Shown here in pieces: positions 46,625-58,493 of a stretch of 64,000 bases of DNA (positions within the stretch are counted from its first letter, which is position 1; every line of letters starts with the position of its first letter). The position numbers were made by a program, and so were the translations under genes. Under the pieces are notes generated by a model that was not told the origin of the DNA, did not search any database, and saw nothing but the letters and a program-made list of their open reading frames with translations. The stretch covers positions 1 through 64,000 of the forward strand of contig WHVA01000317.1 of the NCBI GenBank assembly GCA_015179125.1, given 5' to 3'. The stretch comes from Gautieria morchelliformis (Eukaryota > Basidiomycota > Agaricomycetes > Gomphales > Gomphaceae).

Positions 46625-49369
46625 ATGGCGACGACGGTGGATTCGCTACTAAGCTCACTACAGTCTCACTTGATTTCCCAGACGCCTTTGATCCCTGCGC
46701 TCCATGCACAACTCGGCCTACCACCTACGGCTCTGACTGACGAACTTGGCGAACTGCACACAGCTCTCGTTGACTGTGTGGACAGAAAGATAGGCGAAAG
46801 ACAGCAGGAGGTCACACAGTGGATGAACAAGTGCGACTTGCACGAAGACGAATGTGTCAAACTCACGAGAGCGCTTGGATCTCATGTCAAGAACGTTACA
46901 GGTAGTGTGGGCGAGCTGAGAAAGCAGCAGGTGGGGACTGGCTCGTGATTATAATGTATTGAACTCCTCATCGCCACATTACTGCAGGTTCTGCCAAAGC
47001 GCTTTGAATATTTAACGGTATATCAAGATAAATTGCAGCAGCTATATCAAGCCAAGTTTGAACAACTAATAGGACTCACGAACAAGATTAATGCTCTGGT
47101 TCATATCGTCGGAACTGCGTTCTTTGCCCGGGATATTACTCTTCCAACTCCAGCGCAGGACGTCCAGTCTGACGACTCGCAGGCTTTGCGAGACGTGACT
47201 CCTGAGCGCTTTAGCAAGCTAGAGAAGGAGCTCGTTCGGGCGAAAAGCGAGATTGTGAGCATCTTTATACAACGAAATACCTGGTGTTGACAGATACTGT
47301 AATATATCACTTGTATCAGTCTCGTCGGCTTGTGCAGCTTTCGCAGACTTTCCTACAAATCGGCTGGCTTCATGAGGAGCTGGATATTCCCCTTCCCACC
47401 GAATCTGAAACATCACCTATGACGCTCTCATCTTCTGGCATCCTTGTCATGCGGCGCTCCACATCTGCATCCTCAGCGATTGACCCCTTCCTGTCGGCGT
47501 CGCATACTCTTGCCACTTCTACGCCAAATACTAGCGCCACGTCAAGCACGAAGGGGGATGACGAAGTCCTTGCATCCTACCACGCCGTTTTCGGGCGTTT
47601 TGCTGCTCGGCTGCAGGAAGCTTCTGACGAATCTATGGATCTGGATCGTCCCGGAAACGAAGCGTTCGGCGTAGAAGGTGTGGAGCCAACTTTGGGGCTC
47701 GTGCAGTGGGCGGAAGGCACCAAAACCGAAGTAAGCTAATTTCACATCCTTGGCATTGCCTAAAGTTAAGAGCTACGTTTGCAGCTAGAAGATCTCAAGG
47801 CAAGACGGGAGGCGCACATTCAGGCGATCTACAACGAGCTTGATACGTTGTGGCGTAGACTCGGTGTCGAAGAAGCTGAAATGGACGAATTTATCGAAGC
47901 TAATCGGGGCTCCACCGAGGCAAACGTACAAGCGGTATGTTCTTCTCTCCCCACCTCGTTCGTTAAGCCAGTTTACTCCAGATGTTTAGTATGAGACGGA
48001 ACATGAGCGGATGCTCGAGCTCAAGAGGGAAAGCATGTCCATCTTTATATCGAATGCGCGGGCCGAAATTGAACATCTATGGAATGAACTCATTCTTGGT
48101 GACGAGGAACGCGGATCGTTTGCGCCATTTGTCGATGGTGAGCATGACAGATGGATCAGAAAAGTGTCTTGTCTGATTACTGTGACAAAGATGAACATAC
48201 TGAGGAGCTTCTAAACCTGCATGAAACAGAAATCCAAAGACTCAAGGAGGAGCGTCGGATTAAGGCTCCCCTTTTGGCAGCCATCAAGAAGTACTTTGAA
48301 ATTTGTGAGGAGGAAAAGGAACTGACGGTTTGTTTATTTTGGCTTGAATGCGTAGTCTCCATTTCAATCCCTTTTTAGGCTGCTTCTTCCGACCAGTCGC
48401 GCTTGCTTGGCCGTGGTCCTAGAGACCCTGGACGATTGCTGAGAGAGGAGAAAATGCGCAAGAGAGTGATGAAGGAGAAACCACGGGTATGTCCTCACTT
48501 CTGGATGTGCCGTGGCAAAACGGTTTGATACGGGATACTTTAACAATGCAGCTAGAGAAGGACCTCATGCTATCCATTCCAACCTGGGAAGATGAATATG
48601 ACAGGCCATTTCTAGTAAATGGTGTAAGCATATTTGAGGTGCTCTCAGAGACTATCAATGCCTCAGAAGCAGGGAAGGAGAACCGTAAGGTGAGTCTCCC
48701 ATAGTCAGGCTTGAGCCGTGCTGAGTTTTTTGTGGCACTTTATAGCGGGCTCGAGTCGGATCCGTTCCGCCTCGTGGAACAACGCCTCAAACCACGGGAG
48801 GTCGTGCCATTGCCCTCACCCCTACTCAGCACCATGAACATTTTGGGGGCTCTACGTCGGTGCCAAATAAGCGACCTCGCCTTGGCAACTCCAATGTAGC
48901 GAATGTTGGTGGGGTGAGGCCAAATAACGCTACGCCTACATTCGGATATGGTTCCATGACAAATACACCGCTAAAGCCCCGTAGAGGCTATCAGGTCAAT
49001 GGAGTTCCGAAATCGGGGAAAACACCTACCTCGAGCGTACCTCGACCTGCCCCGAGTGCCCGACATAAGCATGGACAGCCACAAAGGGGCGGAGGCCTGC
49101 ACGGACATATGCCGACCTCTGGGAAGGTGGGGGTTTCAGGGTACGTGATTCCACGTATCCCCTCGACGGCGAGTGTTGTATCCAACTCCGGCTGCTCCAT
49201 TTTCAACGCCATGGGCGGCGGAAGAAATGGTAGCCGCAGAGAGAGCTTTAAGCCCCGTCCAAGTGTTGAAGGATCCATCTACGATATGGGTGCCAGCATC
49301 AATGGAAGCACCGTAGGGAGGCAATGGGCTGAGTTTGTAGGAAGAACCGTGAAGGAAGAGGAGTATTGA
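46625..49369 (+). CDS. ASE1: Anaphase spindle midzone protein, Ase1/PRC1/MAP65 family
   Basis: Bundles antiparallel microtubules in the spindle midzone. Nine exons join in phase: 46625-46930, 46988-47254, 47320-47730, 47785-47934, 47990-48137, 48191-48327, 48379-48486, 48552-48689 and 48746-49369, giving 762 residues. The N-terminal half is a long helical rod (HAQLGLPPTALTDELGELH, then repeated coiled segments). The conserved microtubule-binding spectrin-like domain is seen in EIQRLKEERRIKAPLLAAI and SRLLGRGPRDPGRLLREEK, the family signature with basic residues. A KEN sequence (AGKENRKRA) after it could be an APC/C degron. The last 200 residues are basic, Ser/Gly/Pro-rich and disordered, with a nuclear-signal-like NKRPRLG. 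Convergent with elongin C, 292 bp away. Confidence 0.93.
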
Positions 49370-49661
49370 AGTACGCTGATGAGAGTCACTATTTAGTATT
49401 TGGCTGGTCTCGCTGTGGCTTGCTTTGCCAAGTTTGAATGCCCTGGTCTGGCTGTCGATTAGTGTATACACACCTTGTACACCAAATTGTCTGCTCGCGC
49501 CAAGTTCAGCTCTATATTCATCAAAAACTCTGGAAGATGTCAATATTATAATAATGGAACAGTCTTAGTTCGTGGAATGCGCAAACTGTCCAACTTTCAT
49601 AGCTCTTCAGGAGGCTGATAGCCTTTATAATAGCTGTTTTACAATGTGATGCACAGTCAAG

Positions 49662-50281
49662 CTATGAAGTCCAGGACACTAATGTCAGTAATGTTTCTAA
49701 GAGCCGCAACCAAAACTCACTTTCTAAGTAATCTGCGGCCGTTAACCTTCACGTTCGTGCACATCAAAAATTTGGTCATTCGCCAGGATTTATGAGAGGA
49801 AGTGAAAATGCCACTTACATTTCCAGAACTAATTCTGGCACAATACGTTCGATAAAATCGGGAATCTCCTCCTTTGCGCTAGCTTTCTCGTATTGAACTT
49901 TATACACGAGGTATTCCGCCACTTTTTCAGTGACAACAGCTCGCCTGGGAAGCTATAGAATTAGATTTTGTGCTGCACTTCGGGTGTGGCTTACCATTGT
50001 ATTTGGCATGTATTCGAGTGTGCTTCTGCGAAGCCACCTGTAATAGCGCATTGTCAGTTCCTAGATACGTAATAAAATTTTACGCCACTTACCACTTGGG
50101 TCAAGCATATTCTTCAGCATCCCGCTGGCCTCAGCTGCTTTGCGTGGAACAATAAAGGTAAAGTCATCCCCACTCTTAATCCTAACCCATTCGGATGGCT
50201 CATTTTCCTAAAAAAATTAACGTAGGCAGTACCGGAAGATAGTGATACTTCAGTGCATACCTTCATCGGACTGTCCGACAT
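49662..50281 (-). CDS. ELC1: Elongin C
   Basis: Skp1/BTB-fold adaptor that links BC-box proteins to a cullin or to elongin A. Six exons on the minus strand join in phase: 50281-50261, 50207-50093, 50037-49995, 49944-49819, 49746-49721 and 49678-49662, giving 115 residues. Family hallmarks are DDFTFIVPRKAAEASGMLKN, the SGGFAEAHSNTC turn, VVTEKVAEYLVYKVQYEKAS and EEIPDFIERIVPELVLEM, ending TAADYLE. The last exon adds five residues (MSWTS) beyond the usual end, from a weak acceptor, so the extreme C terminus is uncertain. All introns are short. The gene is hidden from single-frame scans because no exon exceeds 126 bases. Confidence 0.9.
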
Positions 50282-50551
50282 TGCCACCAAGTAGCCTCAG
50301 CTGAGTTACATTATTAATTATAACCCGGTCGCCTAAATAAACCTGGAAGCTACCGAGTTCCGACTAGGGATGCCAGTGCCGAGCGAGGCACCGCTTAATA
50401 ACTCCGGCAGACAGATTAATCAACTGCTCCGGCATCAGTAAGTCGCTCGGACGCTCCCCGGAGACGCCACGACGTTTGCACCCTACTGCGCAGCGTTCCA
50501 CTCGAGGTGATTAGCAACTTCTTCCACGGCCACTACATTACGAAGACAGGA
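50282..50551. promoter_or_regulatory. Shared divergent promoter, elongin C / F-box-like gene
   Basis: Two starts face away from each other across 270 bases. No clear TATA box is seen on either side. An AT-rich patch (TAATTATAACC) lies 30-45 bases from the elongin C ATG. Confidence 0.5.
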
Positions 50552-51761
50552 ATGATCACTCGTCAATGTCCTCAATGTCTGCCGATAGAATTGATCCACC
50601 AGTGTTACCGTTTGTTGTTTCCCGCATCTTTTTTCGAAAATGGTTCAATCAGTTCAAAGCCGGATTGGAAAGACATTGAAGGTCTGACGCTGGCTTGTAA
50701 GGAGACTAGGCAGGTTATTCTCAGCCTCTGGTTCCATGTTCTACGGATAGCGGATCTTGAAGACTGGAAGATTGTCTTACGCAACTGGCAGCGACTGTAC
50801 CGATGGACCCGGTATGTCTGTCCACCCACATTTATGTCCCTATCTTGCTGTCCTCATGCTTATTCCAGGGCTATACACTACTCGTCCACAGTGTACAAGA
50901 CTCCAAAATACTTTTTGGAACCTTTTCTACGCCTGAATAGCATTCGCATTGACCTCCCGACAACTCATGTTACTGAAGAAGGCGAGTTTGACTTTGCCGC
51001 GCCGGAAATCGCACAGATCCTCCACGAGGGAATTCCGAGCAATATTATCCACCATTTGGAGATTCGTGGAGTCACGTGGCTGGACCCATTCGTCATGCGC
51101 CATCTCGCAGAGGGTTTGCCCAACTTACGGACATTGAAATTGATGCAGCCTCTTGTATGGTGCGGGTTGTGCAACACAATCAGTGCTCCGTGTTTCACTG
51201 CTCTCCCGAATAAAATCATTTATGATGATGGAACAGGCTTACCGGTAGGCATTTGCAGCCAGATATTTCGTCACACGCGTCACTAACTATCGATAGGACG
51301 GATATGTCCAATATCTCGCGCCGTTGCAATACCTGCACACTGTTAAATTAATTATCGCCTGTGGCGAAGGAGTGATTCCATATAGCCTCTTATTCTCACA
51401 AGTAGGCCCCGGGGAGACGAACAATCAGGTTGCTTCCGAACTCTCAATACCCAGACACCCCGATTATAATGGCCCCATCATACCTAGTGCAGGTCCTACT
51501 ACACGGAGACCCATAGGCTGGTCGGGCGAGTGTGAATCATGCATGACCCAGCTTCTTGAGGACGACGCTTTCCGTGAAAGTTGGATGAGACGGAAAGAAG
51601 TCTCTCAGGATTTTACCACGACCACGCACAGGGGACTTTCGTATCCAAATCGCCCTCCATCACTACGCCGAGTGGAATGGGAATTTCTGGAATTATCGAA
51701 CGAGAATTGGCTTGGCGTTTTATCTAACTTTGCAGGTTGCGATGCAGCATATTACATATAG
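50552..51761 (+). CDS. F-box-like protein of Agaricomycete type
   Basis: Three exons: 50552-50811, 50869-51244 and 51297-51761, giving 366 residues. The N terminus (CPQCLPIELIHQCYRLL) has the LP-x-E-L-I pattern of an F-box helix but is weak. Later segments have the leucine-rich, irregular repeat look of the many Agaricomycete F-box/LRR proteins: LRLNSIRIDLP, HHLEIRGVTWLDP, LPNLRTLKLMQPL and LQYLHTVKLIIAC. The first intron is 57 bases and in frame without a stop, so it could also be retained. Start choice: the first ATG in frame. A role as a Skp1-cullin substrate adaptor is inferred only from the weak F-box. Confidence 0.65.
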
Positions 51762-52658
51762 TGCAGTTTTGCGCAAAAATGCCACGGTTTGTGATATCAA
51801 TCTGAGTATTATTATTGACATCTATATGTGCGCCCTTAAGAGTTCGAATGGGTATACTTGTTTTGAGCGGCAGTCACGATAGACGTCCATGTTTCCCAGA
51901 TACAATTTGGAAGTGAGTTCTCTCTTATGAACCTTCTTTTCTCTCGCAATGTGTCGTTAATAGCAGTGTCAATGCAATACCCTGATGTTGGTATAAGTAC
52001 ATGACGAGGCGTATATGCGAAACCACCCACAAGAAGCCTCTACTTGTTCAGTTCTTCAGCACGCTTTCTAAGCTCCTCCCGCGACTGTTGCCAAATCAGA
52101 CGTTCAGGCCACCGACAAGCGATTCAGAAACTGTCACGTCATCACTCACAATGGGTTTTTCGAGCGAGTTTACAATGTCCTCTTTAAGAATCTGTGGCCC
52201 ATGCGCATGGTGTGCTGCAATCTCGGGCTTACTGGTGAGCCCTGCACCGGGCTGAGGCGGTTCGAGATCCCGGGGATCATTTGTTTTCTGTCCAATGTGT
52301 CTACTTATTCATGAGCCTACATTCTGAACAAAGGTCACGTACAGCAGGGTGAGGCAGGATAGTAAATTGCTGTTCAGTCCGAGTGTTGTTAGTTGCGCTC
52401 TTGTTAGAAATGTCTTTGTCTTTGATATTTTGCGACATGGTGGTTAACTTAGAGAATATAGGCACGAACGCCGTAGCTTTTGTAGCCACCCCTCAACCCC
52501 TGAGGCAAATGACGCACCCTACATATTGCAAAGTGACGGCAAACGGGCGCCCGTGGACCGCAATGTGTTTCAAAATAGGGGGGATGCGTAGTTTGCGCAG
52601 AATCGATGGCATGCGCAGTCTCTTGACCCACAAAATTATTCCGGCCTATAGAATTTAT
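51762..52658. other. Intergenic, 0.9 kb, left flank of the Ngaro-like element
   Basis: No gene is recognised. Short frames on both strands look random. Confidence 0.5.
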
Positions 52659-53048
52659 CAGCGTTTAAGTAGCGGAGCGTTCTTACACGCGGCGAATTCC
52701 GCCCCCGCCTGCAGGCTCTTTTGCCGCAGCATGCTGAGTCTTATCTCCTATTTTCTTCCTTCACTGCTGTACTTTTAACTGGCTGCAAGCAGCTCTCTCT
52801 CTCTGTTTCTCTTGAAGTTCGGCTGAACTTCATCACGCGAGTAGTCTCGAGTCCCGCTGGACATGTCAGCGTCACGTCATTGGACCGTCATACGTGTCTC
52901 AGCGGACGGACCCCTGCCTACTCAGCGACTCCGCGAGTCGCCCCTGTGCTTCGCTCACCCGCAGCGCTCCCACATCGCACAGGTGTTTTTTGATTTTTGC
53001 TCGCTAGCCGCACTCGCACTAACCCGCATTCAGTTTCCACGGTCGCGT
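52659..53048 (+). repeat. Split direct repeat A1 of the Ngaro-like element
   Basis: CAGCGTTTAAGTAGCGGAGC to CATTCAGTTTCCACGG, repeated at 57701-58093 with only small length differences in a CT run and near CCCGCTG. A short third copy of the A end (GCTTCGCTCACCCGCAGCG...) occurs at 53478-53527, next to the inverted gag segment. Confidence 0.9.
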
Positions 53049-53059
53049 TTCAGAACCGA

Positions 53060-53480
53060 TGGTCCGATTCGAGGGCATAGAATCCGGAATATATTTTGTC
53101 CAGGTTGATGAATCGGTCTGCCAAGATGTCGGCCCACAACGCTTCTGGAAGGTTGGGGCAGTGGACTCTGGAGAGAAGGTTGCTTTTTGCAGCTTTTAAG
53201 GTCGATGAGACGATTGGCTTTAAGCGCCAGGGTTTTCGCAACGCATGGGTCGACGAGCAGCATCGATTCGGGGACGCGGTTCCAAGCAAACTCTGATTCA
53301 TCGGGTTTTTTATGAGCTCTAGCTCCTTGATCTCCTTCTTCAGAGTCCTGATGTCAGTGTCTAGCTCTTTTAGGTGCAATGGAATGGGTCGAGTCCGCGT
53401 CCGACGAGCTCTCCCCTGAGGAAGCTTCGGCCGGCCGCTTTCTCTGATGGGGAAGTTTTGATGACCGACGGATAGGCTTC
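53060..53480 (-). repeat. Inverted duplicate of the gag region inside the Ngaro-like element
   Basis: The plus strand here is the reverse complement of about 53830-54250, sharing stretches such as CGGCCGGCCGCTTTCTC and GAGCTCTCCCCTGAGG. The two copies are separated by about 350 bases and could form a long hairpin in the RNA. Confidence 0.85.
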
Positions 53481-53524
53481 GCTCACCCGCAGCGCTCCCA
53501 CATCGCACAGTTTCCACGCTCGCG

Positions 53525-56500
53525 TTGCTTTCTCTTTTTGAAGAACATCTTGCTTCTCAATGCCCAGCGATGGACAATCTACTCTGCCGAGTACCTCATC
53601 CCCTTCCACCGCGTCTGACCCCACTCGAATCGGCACGGAATGCCTCCGAATCGTCGAGCGTAGGCGTGCAGGGGAAATTTCGACTGCCGACGCCTCTTTG
53701 CTTTTCTTCAAACTCCTTCCCAACGGAGAAGCAGGAGAATCAGCTTACAAGCGATACGTCGACCTTTGTGCAGAGATCGACAGGGAGTGCGCCACCACCG
53801 CTACCAGAGGGGAAGGAGTTGTATCTGAGTCAATCCGTCGGTCATCAAAACTTCCCCATCGGAGAAAGCGGCCGGCCGAAGCTTCCTCAGGGGAGAGCTC
53901 GTCGGACGTGGACTCGACCCATTCCATTGCGCCTAAAAGAGCTAGACACCGACATCGGGACTCGGAAGAAGGAGATCAAGGAGCTAGAGCTCATAAAAAA
54001 CCCGATGAATCAGAGTTTGCTTGGAACCGCGTCCCCGAATCGATGCTGCTCGTCAACCCATGCGTTGCGAAAACCCTGGCGCTTAAAGCCAATCATCTCA
54101 TCGACCTTAAAGCTGCAAAAAGCAACCTTCTCTCCAGAGTCGACTGCCCCAACCTTCCAGAAGCATTGTGGGCCGACATCTTGGCAGACCGATTCATCGA
54201 CCTGGACAAAATATATTCCGGATTCTATGCCCTCGAATCAGACCATCAGTTCACAGAATCCGTCGGAAGCGTCGACATCACCATGTCATCAGGTAGCGGC
54301 AGCTCCAAAGCCACCAGGAGAGTCGAGTCTCATGGCGAGTAGACTATCGCCTTCGCTGTCGCAAAAAAGGCTATGCTATATGTCTACCCTGACCGAGCCA
54401 GGGAAATTGATCGATACGAGGAATACATCCTCAGGCAATTCGCCGCCATGCATCATCCCGGGGAGCAGCGCAAAGTGCTCGATCTCAACAAAGCCATCCG
54501 AGTGCGAGTTGCCCGCGACAACACGCTCTCCCTCGCTTCATTCGACCACTTCGCCGATCTCTCCACATGACACTTCATCTCTCAGCAAAGCTTCGTCCCT
54601 CGCGATTTTAAGCGAGTCCGGCCCTCCTTTGGAGGGCAACAACCTGTGTGCCGTCGGTTCAACGGAGGGCATTGTGTCAGCGAGTCCTGTAAATATCGGC
54701 ACATCTGCTTGTCGTGTTCAGGAAGGCACGCCGCCAAAGACTGCGGCATTTTCAAGAAAGGTGAACCTCCCAAATGAGCCGATCGCGCGCCGCGAGGAGC
54801 AACCAAAATGGGCCCGAGGTTTCCTGTGGTCCAAATGTCCTGTATCTGACACGCCCTCCGCCACATTCACTGAGACAGCTGACCCGCTGCCTTCAGTTCC
54901 TGATTCAGTCTTGAGCGACTCTGCGGCCCAACTAACCATTCTCCAAAACCCGCACCTTTTCCGAGTCGTCACCCCCATCGACGTGAACCGGTTTGAACTC
55001 CTTTTAGCCACGCATCCAAACCGGCCGCTCGTGCTTTCAGTTTGCCGAAGCCTACGTGAAGGAGTGTGGCTGTTCGCCTTTCCCGGAGAATCTGAGCCGG
55101 TTACCTTCGACTTCTCTCAACGAGATATCAGGGAGGCCGCTCTTGATTTCTTGCGTGAACAAAGAGACATCAAGGTACTCGCCGGCCGATACTCCCCTTC
55201 ATTCGGGACCGACCTCTTACCAGGCATGTACAGCACGCCAGTTGGAGTGGTCCCGAAACCCCATTCTGACAAATTCCGACTTGTTAATGATCTGAGCGTG
55301 GGACCGCACGCCCCCAACTCATGGATCGCCAGAGATGACTCCTCCGTACGCTTTGACAATTTGCAGGATTTCAGATCTATCTTGCGCGATTTCTTCGCTC
55401 ATCACCACAAGCCGCCTCCTTGGCTCTTCAAGGATGACGTCTCTGGTGCATATCGGCGTTGGCCGGTGCACCCATTGTGGCAAATCAAACAAATCGTCAT
55501 GATAGACGGTCAGCGCCACGTCGACCGCTGCATGGAGTTCGGCACCCGCAGCGCAGCCCGCATCTGGTGCCTCTTCATGGGCCTTGTTACATGGATTGCC
55601 ATCCACGTGAAAGGCATCGAAGCCCTCCTCCATTATATGGACGACGCCTGGTCCCTTGACCCGAACCCTGCTCTCTACCTCTACAGACCCTACGGCAAAG
55701 CTTACCCAGCAAAGCAAGTGCTCCTCCTGCTTTTGTGGGACGAGATAGGACTCCCGCACGAAATGTCTAAGCAGACCTTCGGCCAATGTCTTTGCATCAT
55801 AGGTCTGGACGTTGACCCTCGCAACATGTCCATATCGTTCCCGACCGATGGCAAAGCCGCTCTAGTCTCTGCCATTCGCGCGTTCACTGATGTCTCTGTT
55901 TCGCGCCGTCATCCCCTTGTTCAATGGCAACGCATTTTGGGTTGGATCAACTGGTCCCTTAACGTCTTCCCATTATTGCGCCCTGCTCTCCAATCCTCTT
56001 ATGTCAAAATTGCCGGTAAATCCATTCCCAAGGCCACCCTCCATCTCAATCGCGCAGTCATTTCCAACCTCAACTGGCTCGCAGACACCATTGAGGAAGC
56101 GCCTGGCCTCTGCCTCCTCGATTCCATCACTTGGAGTCCCGCTGACGCCGATCTGACCATCTTCTGCGATGCGTCTCTCAGCGCAATGGGATTCTACATT
56201 CCTCAGCTCAGCTTAGCTTTCTTTTCGCTCATTCCTGAACTGCCTCCATCATTTCACATCTTTTTCTATGAGGAGCTTTGCATAGTGTCAGCGCTCGCCT
56301 TCGTGGTCTCGCAACGCCCAGCGCCACGTCGACTCCTCGTATACACTGATTCCATGAACACGGTCGATATTTTCCATTCCTTAAAAGCGCACGACGAGTA
56401 CAACCACCTCCTTATGTGCGCCGTTCGCCTTCTCCTTCCCCAAATGACATCTCTCAGAGTCTTTCACGTCTCCGGTGCTAACAACACTGTCGCCGATGCT

Positions 56501-56575
56501 CTCTCCCGCCGCTATCCACCCGAACTTGACTGTTCGACCATTCAAACCCCCTCGGGATGCGATGGGGGCTGCTAA
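53525..56575 (+). mobile_element. Gag-like and reverse transcriptase/RNase H region of the Ngaro-like element
   Basis: A gag-like protein frame opens near 53560 (MPSDGQSTLPSTSS, then ALWADILADRFIDLDKIYSG, seen widely before basidiomycete DIRS-order pol). A zinc-knuckle-like Cys/His stretch follows near 54640-54760. Reverse transcriptase shows the PKPHSDKFRLVNDLS and YMDDAW motifs near 55230-55660. RNase H follows with FCDASLSAMGFYIP and YTDSMNTVDIF, ending in NNTVADALSRRYPPE. The parts lie in the order expected for the family. Confidence 0.85.
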
Positions 56576-57571
56576 GTGATGCTTCAGCCAATAACACGGG
56601 ACCGGCAACCCGTCCGCGTTGCCTGGTCCCGAGAAAAGCTCTTTCATGAGCGTGCCATCGCTCTAGGACACGCCATAGAGCTTTCTACCCTTCACAATTA
56701 TAGCTCGCATCTTCAATCTTATCTCAATTTTTGCAAACTCCATCACTTTCCCATTGATCCCACACCCGACACCCTTAGCTACTACGTAACCTTTTTGTCC
56801 CACCACATCAAACCTTCCTCTGTCGCTGCCTACCTCTCTGGTATCCGCAACTGCCTTCTCCTGCATTACCCTGAAGCCCGTGCCTCTCGCAACTCCCCAT
56901 TCGTCGTCCGTTGCCTCGCTGGCTTAAAAAAGCATCGCGGTTGCGCCGCTCCGCACCAAAAACGTGCCCTCTCCTCCGACGACCTTTCCACCCTCATTCG
57001 TGTTCATCATTCCAGCTCGCACGACGATCTCCTCTTTCTAACCATGCTCCTTACCGGTTTCTCTGCTCTGCTTCGCCTTGGGGAAATGACTATCTCCAAT
57101 TCACTTGCCAAGCGCTCCTCAAAGAAAATCACGGCGTGCCACACCCTCACCCTCCAACCCGACCAGTTTTCCTTTCTGCTTCCCTTCCACAAAGCCGATA
57201 GATTCTACCAGGGCAACACAATCGTCGTACTCGCTAAACCCACCTCTCCCTTCGACCCTCTTCCCCTTATGTACCGCTATCTTGCCTCCCGTGACTCCCT
57301 GTTTCCCTTCCACCCTGAGCTTTGGCTCACTTCTGCTGGTTTCGTCCCCACCTCCTCATGGTTCACCAACCGCCTTCGCACCGCTCTCGGCCCTGAGTTC
57401 GGGGGGCACTCTATCCGATCCGGTGCCGCCACCTCCCTCGCCTTAGACGGTGTCCCTGACAATGTCATACAGGGAATGGGTTGTTGGTCCTCTGACGTGT
57501 TTAGGGTTTATATTCGCAAACATCCTATTGTTCTTCATGCCCTCATTCGCGGCCCCACAAATCCTTCCTAA
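56576..57571 (+). mobile_element. Tyrosine recombinase of the Ngaro-like element
   Basis: 331 codons, open, directly after the pol stop. An N-terminal SAM-like helical domain (ELSTLHNYSSHLQSYLNFC, SSVAAYLSGIRN) is followed by the catalytic domain: first Arg in LLRLGEMT, the H-x-x-R in GGHSIRSGAAT, a GCWSSD stretch at the second His position, and Tyr in VYIRKHP. These elements use it instead of a DDE integrase. Confidence 0.88.
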
Positions 57572-57605
57572 CAATTTTCATCATCATCTTTTCTCTACCT
57601 CAATA

Positions 57606-58325
57606 CGTCTCAATCCAGCTCTGTTTCTTGCGGTGCCATGCTCGGCATTGGTGCCCCTTACGCTACCTAGAGCCTCCTTGTGGGGCTCACCGGAATTCGT
57701 CAGCGTTTAAGTAGCGGAGCGTTCTTACACGCGGCGAATTCCGCCCCCGCCTGCAGGCTCTTTTGCCGCAGCATGCTGAGTCTTATCTCCTATTTTCTTC
57801 CTTCACTGCTGTACTTTTAACTGGCTGTAAGCAGCTCTCTCTCTCTCTGTTTCTCTTGAAGTTCGGCTGAACTTCATCACGCGAGTAGTCTCGAGTCCCG
57901 CTGCGTCCACGTCATTGGACCGTCATACGTGTCTCAGCGGACGGACCACCCCTGCCTACTCAGCGACTCCGCGAGTCGCCCCTGTGCTTCGCTCACCCGC
58001 AGCGCTCCCACATCGCACAGGTGTTTTTTGATTTTTGCTCGCTAGCCGCACTCGCACTAACCCGCATTCAGTTTCCACGCTCGCGTTGCTTTCCCCACCC
58101 TCCCTCTTCCTTTTTTTCCTGAATGTGCATGTAGGCTTTTTCCCACCGGGTTTTTTACCGCCGCATGTCATTTTCAGCTATTTCTTTACGTACCCTGCCC
58201 CCTTCCTTCTCGCCTCAATGTACTTAGTAACGTCTCAATCCAGCTCTGTTTCTTGCGGTGCCACGCTCGGCATCGGTGCCCCTTACGCTACCTAGTGCCT
58301 CCTTGCGGGGCTCACCGGAATTCGT
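57606..58325 (+). repeat. Right end B1-A2-B2 of the Ngaro-like element
   Basis: B1 (57606-57700) and B2 (58231-58325) both run CGTCTCAATCCAGCTCTG to CACCGGAATTCGT, with a few differences. A2 (57701-58093) lies between them and repeats A1. This arrangement defines split direct repeats. Confidence 0.9.
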
Positions 58326-58493
58326 AGATCTGTTTGACACGTGCAAGTTTCCAATGGCACTGTAAAGATGCTAGAATGTCCCGGTCTATCCCCGCATAGC
58401 AAATAAAGCACAGAAACAAAACAAAACAATAAAATAAAGCAATGCGCTTTATCCACAGGCGCCCATGCGACAAAAACTTCAACACAACACAGC

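Larger units (their letters stand above)
52659..58325 (+). mobile_element. Ngaro-like tyrosine-recombinase retroelement, 5.7 kb (fossil)
   Basis: The layout is A1 (52659-53048), interior, B1 (57606-57700), A2 (57701-58093), B2 (58231-58325): split direct repeats, the hallmark of Ngaro-type elements of the DIRS order. They integrate through a recombinase and leave no target duplication, and none is seen. The interior carries gag-like, reverse transcriptase/RNase H and recombinase regions. A1 and A2 are nearly identical, so the insertion is recent. The left interior also holds an inverted copy of part of gag (about 53060-53480 against 53830-54250). The recombinase looks whole. The gag part shows a few breaks. 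It sits 168 bp beyond the stop of the membrane-protein gene. Confidence 0.88.

Noticed and set aside
53525-56575. A single 1016-codon host gene
   Set aside because: It contains reverse transcriptase and RNase H motifs, lies between split direct repeats and is followed by a tyrosine recombinase. Its first part overlaps gag in another frame.
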